In this document: positions 36,297 through 45,224 of the stretch, piece after piece
Numbering within the stretch: position 1 is the stretch's first letter
Layout of the letters: each line of letters begins with the position of its first letter
Assembly: GCA_000717735.1 (NCBI GenBank)
Contig: JOBE01000008.1
Coordinates: 234,765 to 298,764, forward strand
Direction of reading: 5' to 3'
Origin: Streptomyces griseoluteus
Lineage (GTDB): Bacteria > Actinomycetota > Actinomycetes > Streptomycetales > Streptomycetaceae
DNA length: 64,000 nucleotides
Notes under the pieces: model-generated
What the model was told of the DNA's origin: nothing
The model's database searches: none
Seen by the model: the letters and a program-made list of their open reading frames with translations, nothing else
Program-made: the position numbers and the translations under genes

Positions 36297-36391
36297 GGGA
36301 GCGGCGGTCGGTCACGGGCCGCCGCTCCCCGGGCCACCGCTCAGGTCCGCACGCGACGGGGCCGGGCCTCCCGAGGGAGACCCGGCCCCGT
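36297..36391. terminator. Two hairpins between convergent chitinase and DUF4190 genes
   Basis: First hairpin: GGGAGCGGCGG (36297-36307) pairs with 36319-36329. Second hairpin: ACGGGGCCGGG (36356-36366) pairs with 36381-36391, with an inner 5-bp stem. Together they can terminate both converging transcripts. Confidence 0.75.
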
Positions 36392-36456
36392 TCACGTATC
36401 CACCCGCACGCGCGCGTACCGGCATCCCCTCGCACGCGCGCGTACCCCGGCTCGGC

Positions 36457-37635
36457 TCAGGCCGTGGTGCTCCCTCCGCCGCCGCCCTCCGGCGGGGTGT
36501 CCGTCAGGCCGAGCGCGGCCCGTGCGTCCGCTCCGTCGGGCAGGACGTCCCACGCGGGGTCGTACGCGTCCCAGTAGGCGTCCGCGTCGGACGCCTTGGC
36601 GAGCTTGCTCCACGCCTTCGAGGCCGCGTCGAGATCCTTGCGGAGTTCCGCGACCGGAGCCGTGGAGGCACCGGGCCAGGAGTGCCGTCCGAGTCCCGCG
36701 CGGGCCGCGTCGATCGCGGCGAGCATCTCCCCCGCCCACGCCTTGTTGCCGGTGAAGTCCTCGTCCGGATCCTCCTCCGGCTCCCGGTACATGGCCGTCT
36801 CGATCGGGTTCACGGTCTCCAGGAAGTGCTCCTGGTCGCCGTCCAGGCTGCCCGCGTCGGAGCGCAGCGAGCCGCTGAAGGGCTCCTCCTCGGTGGCGAA
36901 GGTACAGGTCACCAAGCGGTCGCCGAGGCGCCAGCTCTCCTTGCTCGGCAGGTAGTAGTAGAGCCAGACGTGCGCGGGGACGGCCCAGGTGTCCATGGCG
37001 TAGGTGGCGTTGAGCGGCTCGCAGCGCTCCACCGCGACCTCGTCGAGCGCGTCCTCGCCGGGCCACTTGTCGAAGCCGGTGACCTTGAAGCCGCCGGTGA
37101 CCTCGCCGTCGTGCGGCCGGTCGCAGTCGACGATCTCGACCTCCTCCGTGTACTCCTCCGACTTGCCGTCGTCGTTGAAGCACTGGCCGGTCCGCAGCGA
37201 GAGCGGCGACTTCGAGCGGGACGCCTCGTCCATGCCCTCCTTGAAGCCGCTCCAGACCGAGTTGAAGCCTCCGGTGACGAGGCCGACCACGAGCAGCAGA
37301 CAGCTGATGGCGGACAGGACGATGCCCGCGATGGCCAGTCCCTTGCCCGACTGGCCCCGCTTCCGGATCTGTGGGAGAGCCACGAGCCCGAGGACGAGGC
37401 CGAGGGGCGGCAGACAGCAGACGATGCCGGAGACGAGGGAGCCGATGGCGAGGCCGTTGGTGGTGCGCGGGGGCATGCCGTAGGGGCCGACGCCGGGCAT
37501 GCCGGGGCCACCGGCGTAGGGGCCGGCCGCGTACGGCATCCCAGGGGAGGTGTACGGGCCGGGGGCAGGCCATCCTCCCTGCTGCGGGCCCCCCTGAGGT
37601 GACGGCGGCGGCGGGGGCGGCTGGGTCGGCTCCAC
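36457..37635 (-). CDS. DUF4190 membrane protein with septum-formation-like domain
   Basis: About 392 residues from GTG 37635 (VEPTQPPPPPPSP), chosen for the AGGAG upstream. A Pro/Gly-rich N-terminus is followed by two membrane helices of the DUF4190 type (NGLAIGSLVSGIVCCLPPLGLVLGLVALPQI, GLAIAGIVLSAISCLLLVVGLV). The extracytoplasmic domain has paired cysteines (TGQCFNDDG, EIVDCDRPHDGEV, VERCEP, LVTCTF), a pattern shared with septum-formation family proteins. The acidic C-terminus ends in GGGGGSTTA. Function is not established. Confidence 0.8.
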   Translation of the reverse strand: MEPTQPPPPPPSPQGGPQQGGWPAPGPYTSPGMPYAAGPYAGGPGMPGVGPYGMPPRTTNGLAIGSLVSGIVCCLPPLGLVLGLVALPQIRKRGQSGKGLAIAGIVLSAISCLLLVVGLVTGGFNSVWSGFKEGMDEASRSKSPLSLRTGQCFNDDGKSEEYTEEVEIVDCDRPHDGEVTGGFKVTGFDKWPGEDALDEVAVERCEPLNATYAMDTWAVPAHVWLYYYLPSKESWRLGDRLVTCTFATEEEPFSGSLRSDAGSLDGDQEHFLETVNPIETAMYREPEEDPDEDFTGNKAWAGEMLAAIDAARAGLGRHSWPGASTAPVAELRKDLDAASKAWSKLAKASDADAYWDAYDPAWDVLPDGADARAALGLTDTPPEGGGGGSTTA

Positions 37636-37832
37636 GGGTACGGGCTCCTGTTTCGGGGCGGGCAGCGCGAACAAACGATCGAGCGCGCATCGTACGTGGA
37701 GGGGCGGACAGGGCGGTCGGTCGGGGCGCACGGAAGGGGCTGCATCGGCGGCGAGCCGAGGGACGCGGTGGCGGCCGGAAGGGACCGAAGGACGCGGGGC
37801 AGACGGAAGGGACCGACGGACTCGGGGGCAGA

Positions 37833-37869
37833 CGGAAGGGGCGGCCGCCCGCAGGCGACCGCCCCTCCG
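37833..37869 (-). terminator. Terminator after subtilisin gene
   Basis: A 12-bp stem with one mismatch (left arm AGGGGCGG at 37837-37844, right arm ending 37866), 24 bp beyond the stop at 37893. The adjoining 37730-37830 holds imperfect GGAAGGGACCGA-type repeats. Confidence 0.65.
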
Positions 37870-37892
37870 TTGTCAGTCACTCACCATCGGCC

Positions 37893-39470
37893 TCAGAACT
37901 GCAGGCCCCAGGAGTCGATCTTGCCGGTGTCCCAGGACGCGTTGTCCGTGACCCGCAGCTTCCACGTGCCGTTGGCCACCTCCGAGGAGGCGTTCACCGT
38001 GTACGTGGTGTTGATGTTGTCCGCGCTGCCGCCGGTACCGAAGGCCTTCAGCGTGTACGCCGAGCCGTCGGGGGCGATCAGCTGGACCTGGAGGTCACCG
38101 ATGTAGGTGTGGACGATGTTCACCGGCACCTGGAGGCCGGAGGGAGCGTTGCCCGAGACACCGCTGACGGTGACCGGGGACTCGACGGTCGCGTTGTCGG
38201 CGATGGCGTAGTCACCGGTGTTCTCGAACTTCGGGCCGGTGGGCGGCGGGGTGGTGGTGCCGTCACCGACGTACAGCAGGCGGTTCGGGGAGCCGGTGCC
38301 CGGGTTGGTCACCACGTTGGGCGTGGCGGCGTTCACCAGCGCGGTGCCCACCTGGGCCGGGGTGGACGTCGGGTTGTTCCCGAGGTACAGCGCGGCCGCG
38401 CCGGCGACGTGCGGGGCCGCCATCGACGTACCGGAGATCGAGTTGGTGGCGGTGTCGCCGGTGTTCCACGCCGAGGTGATGGACGAACCCGGGGCGAAGA
38501 TGTCCACGACGGTGCCGTAGTTCGAGAAGCTGGAGCGGGCGTCGGAGCTGGTCGTGGAGCCGACCGTGAGCGCCTCGGTCACGCGGGCCGGGGAGTAGTT
38601 CGACGCGTTAGCGTTGCTGTTGCCCGCGGCGACGGCGTACGTGACGCCGGACGCGATGGAGTTGCGGACGGCCGCGTCGAGGGTGGAGTCGACGCCTCCG
38701 CCGAGGCTCATGTTGGCGACGGCCGGCTTGACGGCGTTCCGGGTCACCCAGTCGATGCCCGCGACGACGCCGGCGGTGGTGCCGGAGCCGTTGTTGTCGA
38801 GCACGCGGACGCCGACGATCTTGGCCTTCTTGGCGACACCGTAGGCCGTGCCCGCGACGGTGCCGGCGACGTGGGTGCCGTGGCCGTTGCCGTCCTGCGC
38901 GACGTTGTCGTTGTCGACGGCGTCGAAGCCGTTGAAGGCGCGGCCGCCGAAGTCGGTGTGGGAGATCCGCACACCGGTGTCGATGATGTACGCCGTGACG
39001 CCCGAACCGGCGGTGTCCGGGTAGGTGTAGCTCTGGTTCAGCGGAAGGGCCCTCTGGTCGATCCGGTCCAGGCCCCAGGACGGCGGCGAGGGCTGCGTGG
39101 CGTCGATCGTGAAGACACGGTTCTGGACGACGGACTTGACGGCCGGGTCGGCCGCCAGCTTCCGCGCCTGCGCCTCGGAGAGCTCGACGGAGTAGCCGTT
39201 GATGGCCGAGGTGTACGTTCTCTTGATCTTCGCGCCGAACTTGGAAGCCACGGCGCGGCCCTCGGCGGTCTCGGCCTGGGCCGACTCGTCGAGGGTGACG
39301 ATGTAGCTGCCCGCGATGGTGCCTTCGGCTCCGGCGTTCTCGATGACACCTTCCGCGGCGGCCGGTGAGGCGACGGCCGGGAGGGTGGAGAGGGAGCCGA
39401 GGGCGAGGGCGGCGACGGCTATGGCCGCTGCGGTGGCGACTCGGCGACGTGAGTCACGCATCACTGACAT
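37893..39470 (-). CDS. Secreted subtilisin-family protease (S8) with P-domain
   Basis: 525-residue exported protease. Signal peptide ([20 protein letters not shown]) is followed by an I9 propeptide ([15 protein letters not shown] ... SVVQNRVFT) and the S8 catalytic domain with Asp ([16 protein letters not shown]), His ([13 protein letters not shown]) and Ser ([18 protein letters not shown]). The C-terminal P/proprotein-convertase-type domain ([17 protein letters not shown] to DSWGLQF) may help folding or substrate binding. I chose the ATG at 39470 ([10 protein letters not shown]), nine bases after AGGAGG. A longer frame starting upstream is not needed. Confidence 0.95.
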   Translation of the reverse strand: MSVMRDSRRRVATAAAIAVAALALGSLSTLPAVASPAAAEGVIENAGAEGTIAGSYIVTLDESAQAETAEGRAVASKFGAKIKRTYTSAINGYSVELSEAQARKLAADPAVKSVVQNRVFTIDATQPSPPSWGLDRIDQRALPLNQSYTYPDTAGSGVTAYIIDTGVRISHTDFGGRAFNGFDAVDNDNVAQDGNGHGTHVAGTVAGTAYGVAKKAKIVGVRVLDNNGSGTTAGVVAGIDWVTRNAVKPAVANMSLGGGVDSTLDAAVRNSIASGVTYAVAAGNSNANASNYSPARVTEALTVGSTTSSDARSSFSNYGTVVDIFAPGSSITSAWNTGDTATNSISGTSMAAPHVAGAAALYLGNNPTSTPAQVGTALVNAATPNVVTNPGTGSPNRLLYVGDGTTTPPPTGPKFENTGDYAIADNATVESPVTVSGVSGNAPSGLQVPVNIVHTYIGDLQVQLIAPDGSAYTLKAFGTGGSADNINTTYTVNASSEVANGTWKLRVTDNASWDTGKIDSWGLQF

Positions 39471-39649
39471 GTGAGGGGTCCTCCTCATTGGTGGTGCGCT
39501 GCTGTGGGGGAACGGCAGGGACATGACAAGGAGGACACGAGGTGTCCGCACCGTCTCGAACATCCGGCTGCCGAGCGAAAGATTGGCGGATCCATAGGAA
39601 TCGCACAAGAGTCACGCCGCACCCGCAACAACCGCGCCACACGGCCGAC

Positions 39650-39895
39650 ATGATGATCGCCGTGGCCGCCTACGCGTGCCACCGCGGCCGGGTCGAGTCG
39701 CCCGCAGACGCGCTCACCTGGCGTTGTCCGCGTTGCGCCGGCCCCGGGGACCTGGAATGCGCGAGTGCGCCGATCCCTCTCCTGTCACTTGCGTCACGTG
39801 TGAATTCATTGTGGCGTTACGAAGAGCCGACGCCGTCCTTCAAGGATCGCGGCCCTCGAAGGACAGCGATCCTCGAAGGACAGCGGCCGACTTGA
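39650..39895 (+). pseudogene. Threonine-synthase-like (PLP fold II) remnant
   Basis: The plus-strand frame reads CPRCAGPGDLECAS, a zinc-ribbon-like N-terminus, then SLWRYEE directly joined to PTPSFKDRG, then unrelated repeat-derived residues. Threonine synthases and relatives have LWRYEE-type sequence about 50 residues before the PLP-lysine motif SFKDRG. The fusion of the two indicates an internal deletion, and the protein is then lost into tandem repeats. Family identification is by eye. Confidence 0.5.
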
Positions 39896-39921
39896 AGGAC
39901 AGCGAGCGTCGAAGGACAGCC
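39855..39921. repeat. Four tandem copies of CTCGAAGGACAGCG
   Basis: Copies at 39855, 39872, 39891 and 39908 with one-base variants, spaced 17-19 bp, end immediately before the stop of the cupin pseudogene. Confidence 0.85.
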
Positions 39922-39922
39922 C

Positions 39923-40404
39923 TCAGTCCGTCCAGTAGGCGTCGTGCTTCACGAAGAAGGCCGTGCGCTCCTCGTCCGTCATCGTCGCGACCGTCGACAC
40001 CTTCTCGAAGCACTCCTCGCGGGGCGCCCCCGGCGCGAAGAGGATCAGGAACGAGGTCGGCTCGTCGGAGTCGTTGCGGAAGGCGTGCAGCCCGCCGGTC
40101 GGCACGTACAGGAAGTCGCCCTTGGTCGCGTCGACCCAGCGGTCCCCGTCGTGGAGCCGGAGGGTCCCGTCGAGGACGAAGAAGGTCTCCGAGATCCCCC
40201 GGTGGAAGTGCGTGGCGGGTCCGCCCGCCTTCGCGGTCATGTCGACGCGGTACAGCCCGAACTCGCCGCCCGTGGAGGCGGTGGTGGCCAGATAGTGCGT
40301 CTCGGTCCCGTTCTGCGCGGTGAGGTCGGCGGGCGCTCCGGCGGGCGGAAGGAGGCGCTGATCTCACCGGTCTCGCCGTGGTAGCGGGGCTCGGGGTAGG
40401 ACAT
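39923..40404 (-). pseudogene. Cupin-domain protein, frameshifted
   Basis: The ATG at 40404 with a GGAG site begins MSYPEPRYHGETGEISASFRP. The frame is then lost by an apparent 1-bp deletion at about 40340-40346. The original frame continues as AGAPADLTAQNGTETHYLA and through the intact cupin core (FHRGISETFFVLDGTLRLHDG ... YVPTGGLHAFRND) to the stop at 39923. Complete length would be about 160 residues. Either a recent pseudogene or a sequencing error in a G/C run. Translation from an internal ATG at 40240 would give 105 residues that still hold most of the cupin barrel. Confidence 0.75.
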
Positions 40405-40488
40405 GGAGAACTCCGTTCCGTCACCTGCTAGCCGGCTGACAGTAAATCAGGCGGCGCTGACAGGAGGCGACTCGGGTGCAAAGACAGC

Positions 40489-40536
40489 GGCCCCCGGGCC
40501 CCCGACGCCGGACCGGACGCCGGGGGGCCGGGGGCC
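40489..40536 (-). terminator. GC-rich terminator after DUF4232-like lipoprotein gene
   Basis: A long G/C stem (left arm from GGCCCCCGG at 40489, right arm ending at 40536) with a one-base bulge, 40 bp beyond the stop at 40576. Confidence 0.65.
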
Positions 40537-40575
40537 GGACGCCGAGGATCCGGACGCCGAGGGCTCCCGTACCGA

Positions 40576-41328
40576 TCAGAACTCGTCGGCGCCGTTGCGG
40601 AGCTCGTGCGTCCAGTAGCCCGTCTTCGCGACGGCCTCGTCGACCGCGAGGCCGCCCGCGGGCGCCTTGACGACGATGCTGCCCTCGGCCGGGCCGCCGG
40701 CGGCGAAGAGGTTCACGTTGAACTCCCGCACCACCTTGTTGTCCTCGTGGACGCCGCCGAGCGCGATGCGCACGTTGGCGTACGCGGGCGCACCGGGCTT
40801 CAGGACGACCGGGGCGGCCGGCTTGCTCTTCGCGACGGCCGGGACGTCCTTGGAGGTCTGGATCGGGCCGAAGGCGATCAGCGGGTACTGGAGGAGGGTG
40901 CAGGAGCGGCTGGAGGTGTTGGTGGCGGTGAGGACGATGTGCTCGGTCGGGACCTCGTCGGCCTTCGCCGCCGTGACCTTGACGTCGCCGTAGGCGCAGG
41001 CGGGCGCCGTGGCCGAGGTCTTGCCGCCGGTGGTGGAGCCGCCGCCGGCCGTGGAACCGGTCGCGCCGGTGCCGCCGGAAGTGGAGCCGCCCGTGGCCGT
41101 GGAGCCGCCCGTGGAGCCGGAGCCGCTCTTGGCGCCGGTCTGGTCCGCCTCGCCGGCGGCGGCCGTGCCACCGCCGGTGGTGGTGCCGGTGGTGCCCGCG
41201 GCCGACTGCGAGGAGCTGGCGCTCCCCGCGTCCTTGGCGCCGGTGTCACCGCCACCGCAGGCGGTCAGACCCAGCGAGAGGGCGGCGAAGGCGGCGGCGG
41301 CCAGGACGGTGGACTTGTGGGTACGCAT
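40576..41328 (-). CDS. Lipoprotein with DUF4232-like domain
   Basis: 250-residue exported lipoprotein. MRTHKSTVLAAAAFAALSLGLTAC gives the lipobox with Cys24. A low-complexity Gly/Ser/Thr linker (about residues 30-120) follows, then a globular domain with features of DUF4232 (VPTEHIVLTATNTSSRSCTLLQYPLIAF; KPGAPAYANVRIA). Function unknown; such proteins are common cell-surface proteins of Streptomyces. The ATG at 41328 follows GGGGGAGA. Confidence 0.85.
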   Translation of the reverse strand: MRTHKSTVLAAAAFAALSLGLTACGGGDTGAKDAGSASSSQSAAGTTGTTTGGGTAAAGEADQTGAKSGSGSTGGSTATGGSTSGGTGATGSTAGGGSTTGGKTSATAPACAYGDVKVTAAKADEVPTEHIVLTATNTSSRSCTLLQYPLIAFGPIQTSKDVPAVAKSKPAAPVVLKPGAPAYANVRIALGGVHEDNKVVREFNVNLFAAGGPAEGSIVVKAPAGGLAVDEAVAKTGYWTHELRNGADEF

Positions 41329-41440
41329 GGTGGTTCTCCCCCGTGAAGCGCGATATCCGCGGTGACCGCGGTTGGTCAATGCACGTACTCGGTGCTGTAC
41401 TCAGCTTCCCGTTCCGCGCTGCCGTCCCGCTTGCGTACCG

Positions 41441-44089
41441 CTAACGATCCGCTGACAGGCGCGAGAGACGCGCTGCCGCCCGCGCCGAACCCTCCGGGAA
41501 TCCGGCCGCGTCGGCCGCCACGATCGCGCGTTCCAGCTGGTCAGCGGCCTCCTCGACGCGACCGATACCGGCCAGCGCCTCGCCCCGGACGATCTGCAGC
41601 TGCGCCTGGACGACGACCGCGTCCGGTGCGACGAGTTCCCCGGCGCGAAGGGTGTGGGCGAGCGCGGCCTCGTAGTCCTCCGCCTTCAGGCAGTGCCCCG
41701 CGAGGTGCTGCAGGGTGAGCGCCTGGGTGGAGGGATGGGCCGTGCGGTCGGCGAGCGACACCGCGTGGACCATGAGCAGCCCGGCGCGCTCGTGCTCACC
41801 GGTGGAGTCCAGGACGGCCGCGTAGTTGACGTACGCGATGGCCTCGCTGACCGTGTCGCCGGCCCGGGCGGCCAGGCCGGGCGCCTTCTCCAGATGGACG
41901 AGCGCCTCGGCGTCCCGGCCCTCCTCGTGCAGGATCCAGCCGAGCAGCGCGCGCACCCGCGACTGGGCGTCGAAGTCGCCCACGGCCTCGGCCGAGGCGA
42001 GCCCGGCCTCCAGGAGGGGTGTCCAGCCGTCCCCGATCCGCATGAGCATCAGCGGCCACTGCACCAGGGCGAGCCGCCAGGCCCGGTCGTGCAGGCCGAG
42101 GGCCGCCGCGGCGGCGACCGCGCCCTCCAGGGCGGGGCGCTCCGCCACGTACCAGTCGAGGGCCGCCGTCCGGTCCTCGAACTCCCGCGTGGCTGCGGGC
42201 CGGCGGGCGTCGGCGGGCAGCGAGTAGCAGGGCTGGGAGCCCGGCTCGGCGGCGGCGTCGGCGGCGAGGCCGGTGTAGAGGTAGTGGTCGAGAAGGCGGG
42301 GCAGGCCCTCGGGGTCGGCGTCCGGGGCGAGATGGCGGGCGTACAGGCGCACCAGATCGTGCGGCGTCCAGCGGCCGGGGACCGCCTCCGTGAGCAGATG
42401 GGCGGCGGCGAGCCGGTCCAGGTCGACGGAGGCCTGCGTGGGAGACGTCCCGGCGAGCGCGCCCGCCGCGAACCGGTCCAGGTCGGAGCCGGTGTGCAGG
42501 CCGATGGCGCGGAACAGCCGGGCCGCGGAGTCGGGCAGCTGCTGCACGGTGAGCCGCAGCGCCGCGGAGACGCCCCTGTCCTCGACGTCGAGCAGCAGCA
42601 GCCTGCCCTGTTCGTCGGCGAGTTCGCCGACCATCGCGTCGAGCGTCCACCCCGGCCGTTCGGCCAGGCGGGCCGCCGTCACGCGCAGCGCGAGCGGCAG
42701 GCCGTCGCAGAGCCCGGCGAGCCGGGCGGCGGCGGCCGGTTCGGCGGCGACCCGCGTCTCGCCGAGGACGGTGGTGAGCAGCGCCGCCGAATCGGCCGGC
42801 GGAAGGTGCCCGAGCGGTACCGGCCGGGCCGCGTCGGAGGCGATGAGGCCGCCGAGCCTGTCGCGGCTGGTGACGAGCGTGGTGCAGTGGTCGCCGCCGG
42901 GCAGCAGCGGCCTGACCTGCTCGGAGGAGCGGGCGTTGTCGAGGACGACGAGCAGCCGGCGGCCGGAGGTCAGCGAACGGAACAGCGCGCCGCGCGCCTC
43001 GACGGCCTCCGGGATCCGCTGCGGCGCGACGCCGAGCGCAAGGAGGAACTCACGCAGGACGGCGGCGGTCTCGGGCGCCGCCGTGTCGCTGAAGCCGCGG
43101 AGATCGGCGAAGAGCCGCCCGTCGGGGTAGTCGGCGCGCCGCTCGTACGCCCAGTGCACGGCGAAGGCCGTCTTGCCGACGCCGGCCGGCCCGGTGACGA
43201 GACAGACGGGGCCTTCCCCGCCGAGGACCGCCCGGTCGAGCGCGGCGAGCTCGGCGCCGCGCCCGGTGAACCCGCGCGGCGCCCGCGGCAGCCCCTCCGG
43301 CGCGGGGACCTGGGCGGCGGGGACGGCGGGCCGGGGCACGGAGACCGGTCCGGCGGAGCGGAGCAGCGTCGCGTACGCCTCGCTGAGCGTCTCGCCGGGG
43401 TCGACGCCCAGCTCCTCGGCGAGCAGCCGCCGGGTGCGGTGGTACCAGTCGATGGCGTCCGACTGGCGCCCCGAACGGCCGAGGGCCAGCATCAGCGCGG
43501 CGGCGAGGGACTCGCGCAGCGGATGCGCGACGGCCTCGGTACGGAGGACGGCGGCGGCCCTGGCGTGCTCGCCGAGTGCCCCGTACGCCTCGGCCAGCGC
43601 CTCCACCGAGCCGAGCCGCATCTCCTCCAGGCCGCCGGCCGCCGCCTCGAGCGGCCTGCTGTGCACGGTTCCGGTGAGCGCGGGCCCCTGCCAGTACGAC
43701 AGCGCCTCCCGCAGCATCCGGACCGCGTCGGCGGGCCGCCGCTGCACCTGGGCGAGCCCCACGAGCTCCTCGAACCGGTGCGCGTCCACCAGCGACTCGG
43801 GCATCCGCAGCACGTACGCCGATCCCTGGGTGGCCAGCTCGACCCCGTACGCCTCCGCCCCGTGCTCGGCGAGCAGCGCCCGCAGCCGCGAGACGTGCCC
43901 CTGGAGCACGGTCTTGGCATGGGTGGGCGGCTCCTCCTCCCACAGCGCGTCGATCAGCTGACCGACGTTGACCGCGCTGTTGGGCCGCAACAGAAGCATG
44001 ACGAGCAGGCTGGACCGCTTGGCGGGCCCCAAGGCTACGTCCCCGTCCTCCGTCACCAGCGCGACGGAGCCGAGCAGCCGGAACTCCAC
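41441..44089 (-). CDS. SARP/AfsR-family transcriptional regulator with NB-ARC and TPR domains
   Basis: About 882 residues from GTG 44089, seven bases after GGAGG. The N-terminal OmpR-type winged helix (VEFRLLGSVALVTEDGD; LLVMLLLRPNSAVNVGQLIDALW) and BTAD domain (about 95-245) form the SARP module. An NB-ARC ATPase follows (P-loop VTGPAGVGKTAF; LLVVLDNARSSEQVRPLLPG; LPLALRVTAARLAE), then C-terminal TPR-like helices (about 600-880). AfsR-like proteins activate secondary-metabolism genes in response to ATP-dependent oligomerisation. No biosynthetic cluster is next to it here, so its target is not evident. Confidence 0.93.
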   Translation of the reverse strand: MEFRLLGSVALVTEDGDVALGPAKRSSLLVMLLLRPNSAVNVGQLIDALWEEEPPTHAKTVLQGHVSRLRALLAEHGAEAYGVELATQGSAYVLRMPESLVDAHRFEELVGLAQVQRRPADAVRMLREALSYWQGPALTGTVHSRPLEAAAGGLEEMRLGSVEALAEAYGALGEHARAAAVLRTEAVAHPLRESLAAALMLALGRSGRQSDAIDWYHRTRRLLAEELGVDPGETLSEAYATLLRSAGPVSVPRPAVPAAQVPAPEGLPRAPRGFTGRGAELAALDRAVLGGEGPVCLVTGPAGVGKTAFAVHWAYERRADYPDGRLFADLRGFSDTAAPETAAVLREFLLALGVAPQRIPEAVEARGALFRSLTSGRRLLVVLDNARSSEQVRPLLPGGDHCTTLVTSRDRLGGLIASDAARPVPLGHLPPADSAALLTTVLGETRVAAEPAAAARLAGLCDGLPLALRVTAARLAERPGWTLDAMVGELADEQGRLLLLDVEDRGVSAALRLTVQQLPDSAARLFRAIGLHTGSDLDRFAAGALAGTSPTQASVDLDRLAAAHLLTEAVPGRWTPHDLVRLYARHLAPDADPEGLPRLLDHYLYTGLAADAAAEPGSQPCYSLPADARRPAATREFEDRTAALDWYVAERPALEGAVAAAAALGLHDRAWRLALVQWPLMLMRIGDGWTPLLEAGLASAEAVGDFDAQSRVRALLGWILHEEGRDAEALVHLEKAPGLAARAGDTVSEAIAYVNYAAVLDSTGEHERAGLLMVHAVSLADRTAHPSTQALTLQHLAGHCLKAEDYEAALAHTLRAGELVAPDAVVVQAQLQIVRGEALAGIGRVEEAADQLERAIVAADAAGFPEGSARAAARLSRLSADR

Positions 44090-44236
44090 CTGTATACCTC
44101 CGGATCCCTCGCCCCCGTTTCTCCAACAGTCGAGGATACGTGGGGTGGAGGGGTCGCCTGTGACGTGGAGATCCCCGGTACCGCCCGCACTGTCCGAATC
44201 GCGACAGAACACCGAACGCCCCGCTCCGGAGGATGC

Positions 44237-44504
44237 CTCATACCGAAGAAGCAGATCGCCCCCGAGGACTTCGAGCGGCCCGGCGGCATGGTCCCGTGGG
44301 ACCGAACCGTCGATGACGGCGTCCTGCTCTGGGACACCAGCGCTCCCGACATCGCGGGCTGGACGACCGTACTCACGGATTCCGACTTCCAACTGTGGCT
44401 GGATCTCCCGTTCTCCGCCTCGCACTCTTCGCGCGCGCCGTTCCGGGGCGTCCCGAGGGGTTCCCGCGTTCGAGACGCCCGAGGAGTACATGTCGGAATC
44501 ATGA
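44237..44504 (+). pseudogene. SUKH (SMI1/KNR4)-like protein, C-terminal part, two frameshifts
   Basis: Reads MVPWDRTVDDGVLLWDTSAP, then AGWTTVLTDSDFQLWLDLPFSAS, typical of the second half of SUKH proteins. Continuing needs a shift to ALFARAVPGRPEGF and another to PAFETPEEYMSES-stop. The N-terminal half is not present upstream. SUKH proteins are often immunity proteins to polymorphic toxins. Confidence 0.6.
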
Positions 44505-44537
44505 CGGAACGTCGCCGACGCCAGGGGCGAAGGCCGT

Positions 44538-44740
44538 GGCGCTGTCGAATCCGGACTTCGGGGCAGCGGACGACCTGCCCATCCGCATACGGAGCCTCGG
44601 CGTCCCGGGTGTCCGGCAGTACGCGGAAGAGCTTCTGGGCCGGTCGGCCGTGAACGAGTCGTTCGGCGCGCTCCCGACGGACTACCTGACGGTCATGAGC
44701 GAGTTCCCCGGCGGCGCCATCGCGGGCGCCGCGTGTTTTT
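44538..44740 (+). pseudogene. SUKH-like protein, N-terminal fragment
   Basis: After GTG 44538 the frame reads DDLPIRIRSLGVPGVRQYAE, then LPTDYLTVMSEFPGGAIAG, resembling the first helices and FPGG turn of SUKH-family proteins. It loses similarity after about 65 residues. It lies downstream of a SUKH C-terminal piece, so the two are from different copies or a rearrangement. Confidence 0.5.
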
Positions 44741-44921
44741 ACGCAGTCATTCTCGATCACTTTGTCCCGATCGCGGTCGATCCCGCTCACCTAAAGGAAC
44801 GGACGGGGAACAACGGCGGACGGAAGAGGCAACGGGCAACACCGCCGAACCCTGATTCTCCAGGCGCGTGTCGTGCCAGACTCACTTTCGGATGCGAAGC
44901 GAAACGACGTAGTCACAGCAC

Positions 44922-45224
44922 GTGCTCATCGTCGGGTTTCGTGTCGGCCTGTGGTCCCTGGTGAAGAGCTGGCTCGACACCGCGGCGGGCGACCGTACGC
45001 GGGAGATGGCGCTGGACGTGATGGTCGAGGCGACACATGGCCGCACGATCGCCCTCCACCGCCTCTATGCCATCGCCTGCGACTGGGAGGGCGCGGCACG
45101 CGACCCGGTCCGGACGGCCGTCGCCGCCCGCTTGTGACAGCACATCGACCAGGCGCAGTACGCCCGCGCCGACCGGACGCAGCGGGCGGGCAACGGACCC
45201 CGGACCACGGAAGAGGCACGATGA
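44922..45224 (+). pseudogene. Small gene with in-frame TGA, upstream of 45221
   Basis: The frame from ATG 44922 encodes 71 residues (MLIVGFRVGLWSLVKSWLDT...) to TGA 45135-45137. The same frame then continues open as QHIDQAQYARADRTQRAG to a TGA that overlaps the ATG of the next gene in an ATGA arrangement. This suggests an original coupled gene of about 100 residues broken by a nonsense change. No family recognised. It could also be a genuine 71-residue gene. Confidence 0.45.
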
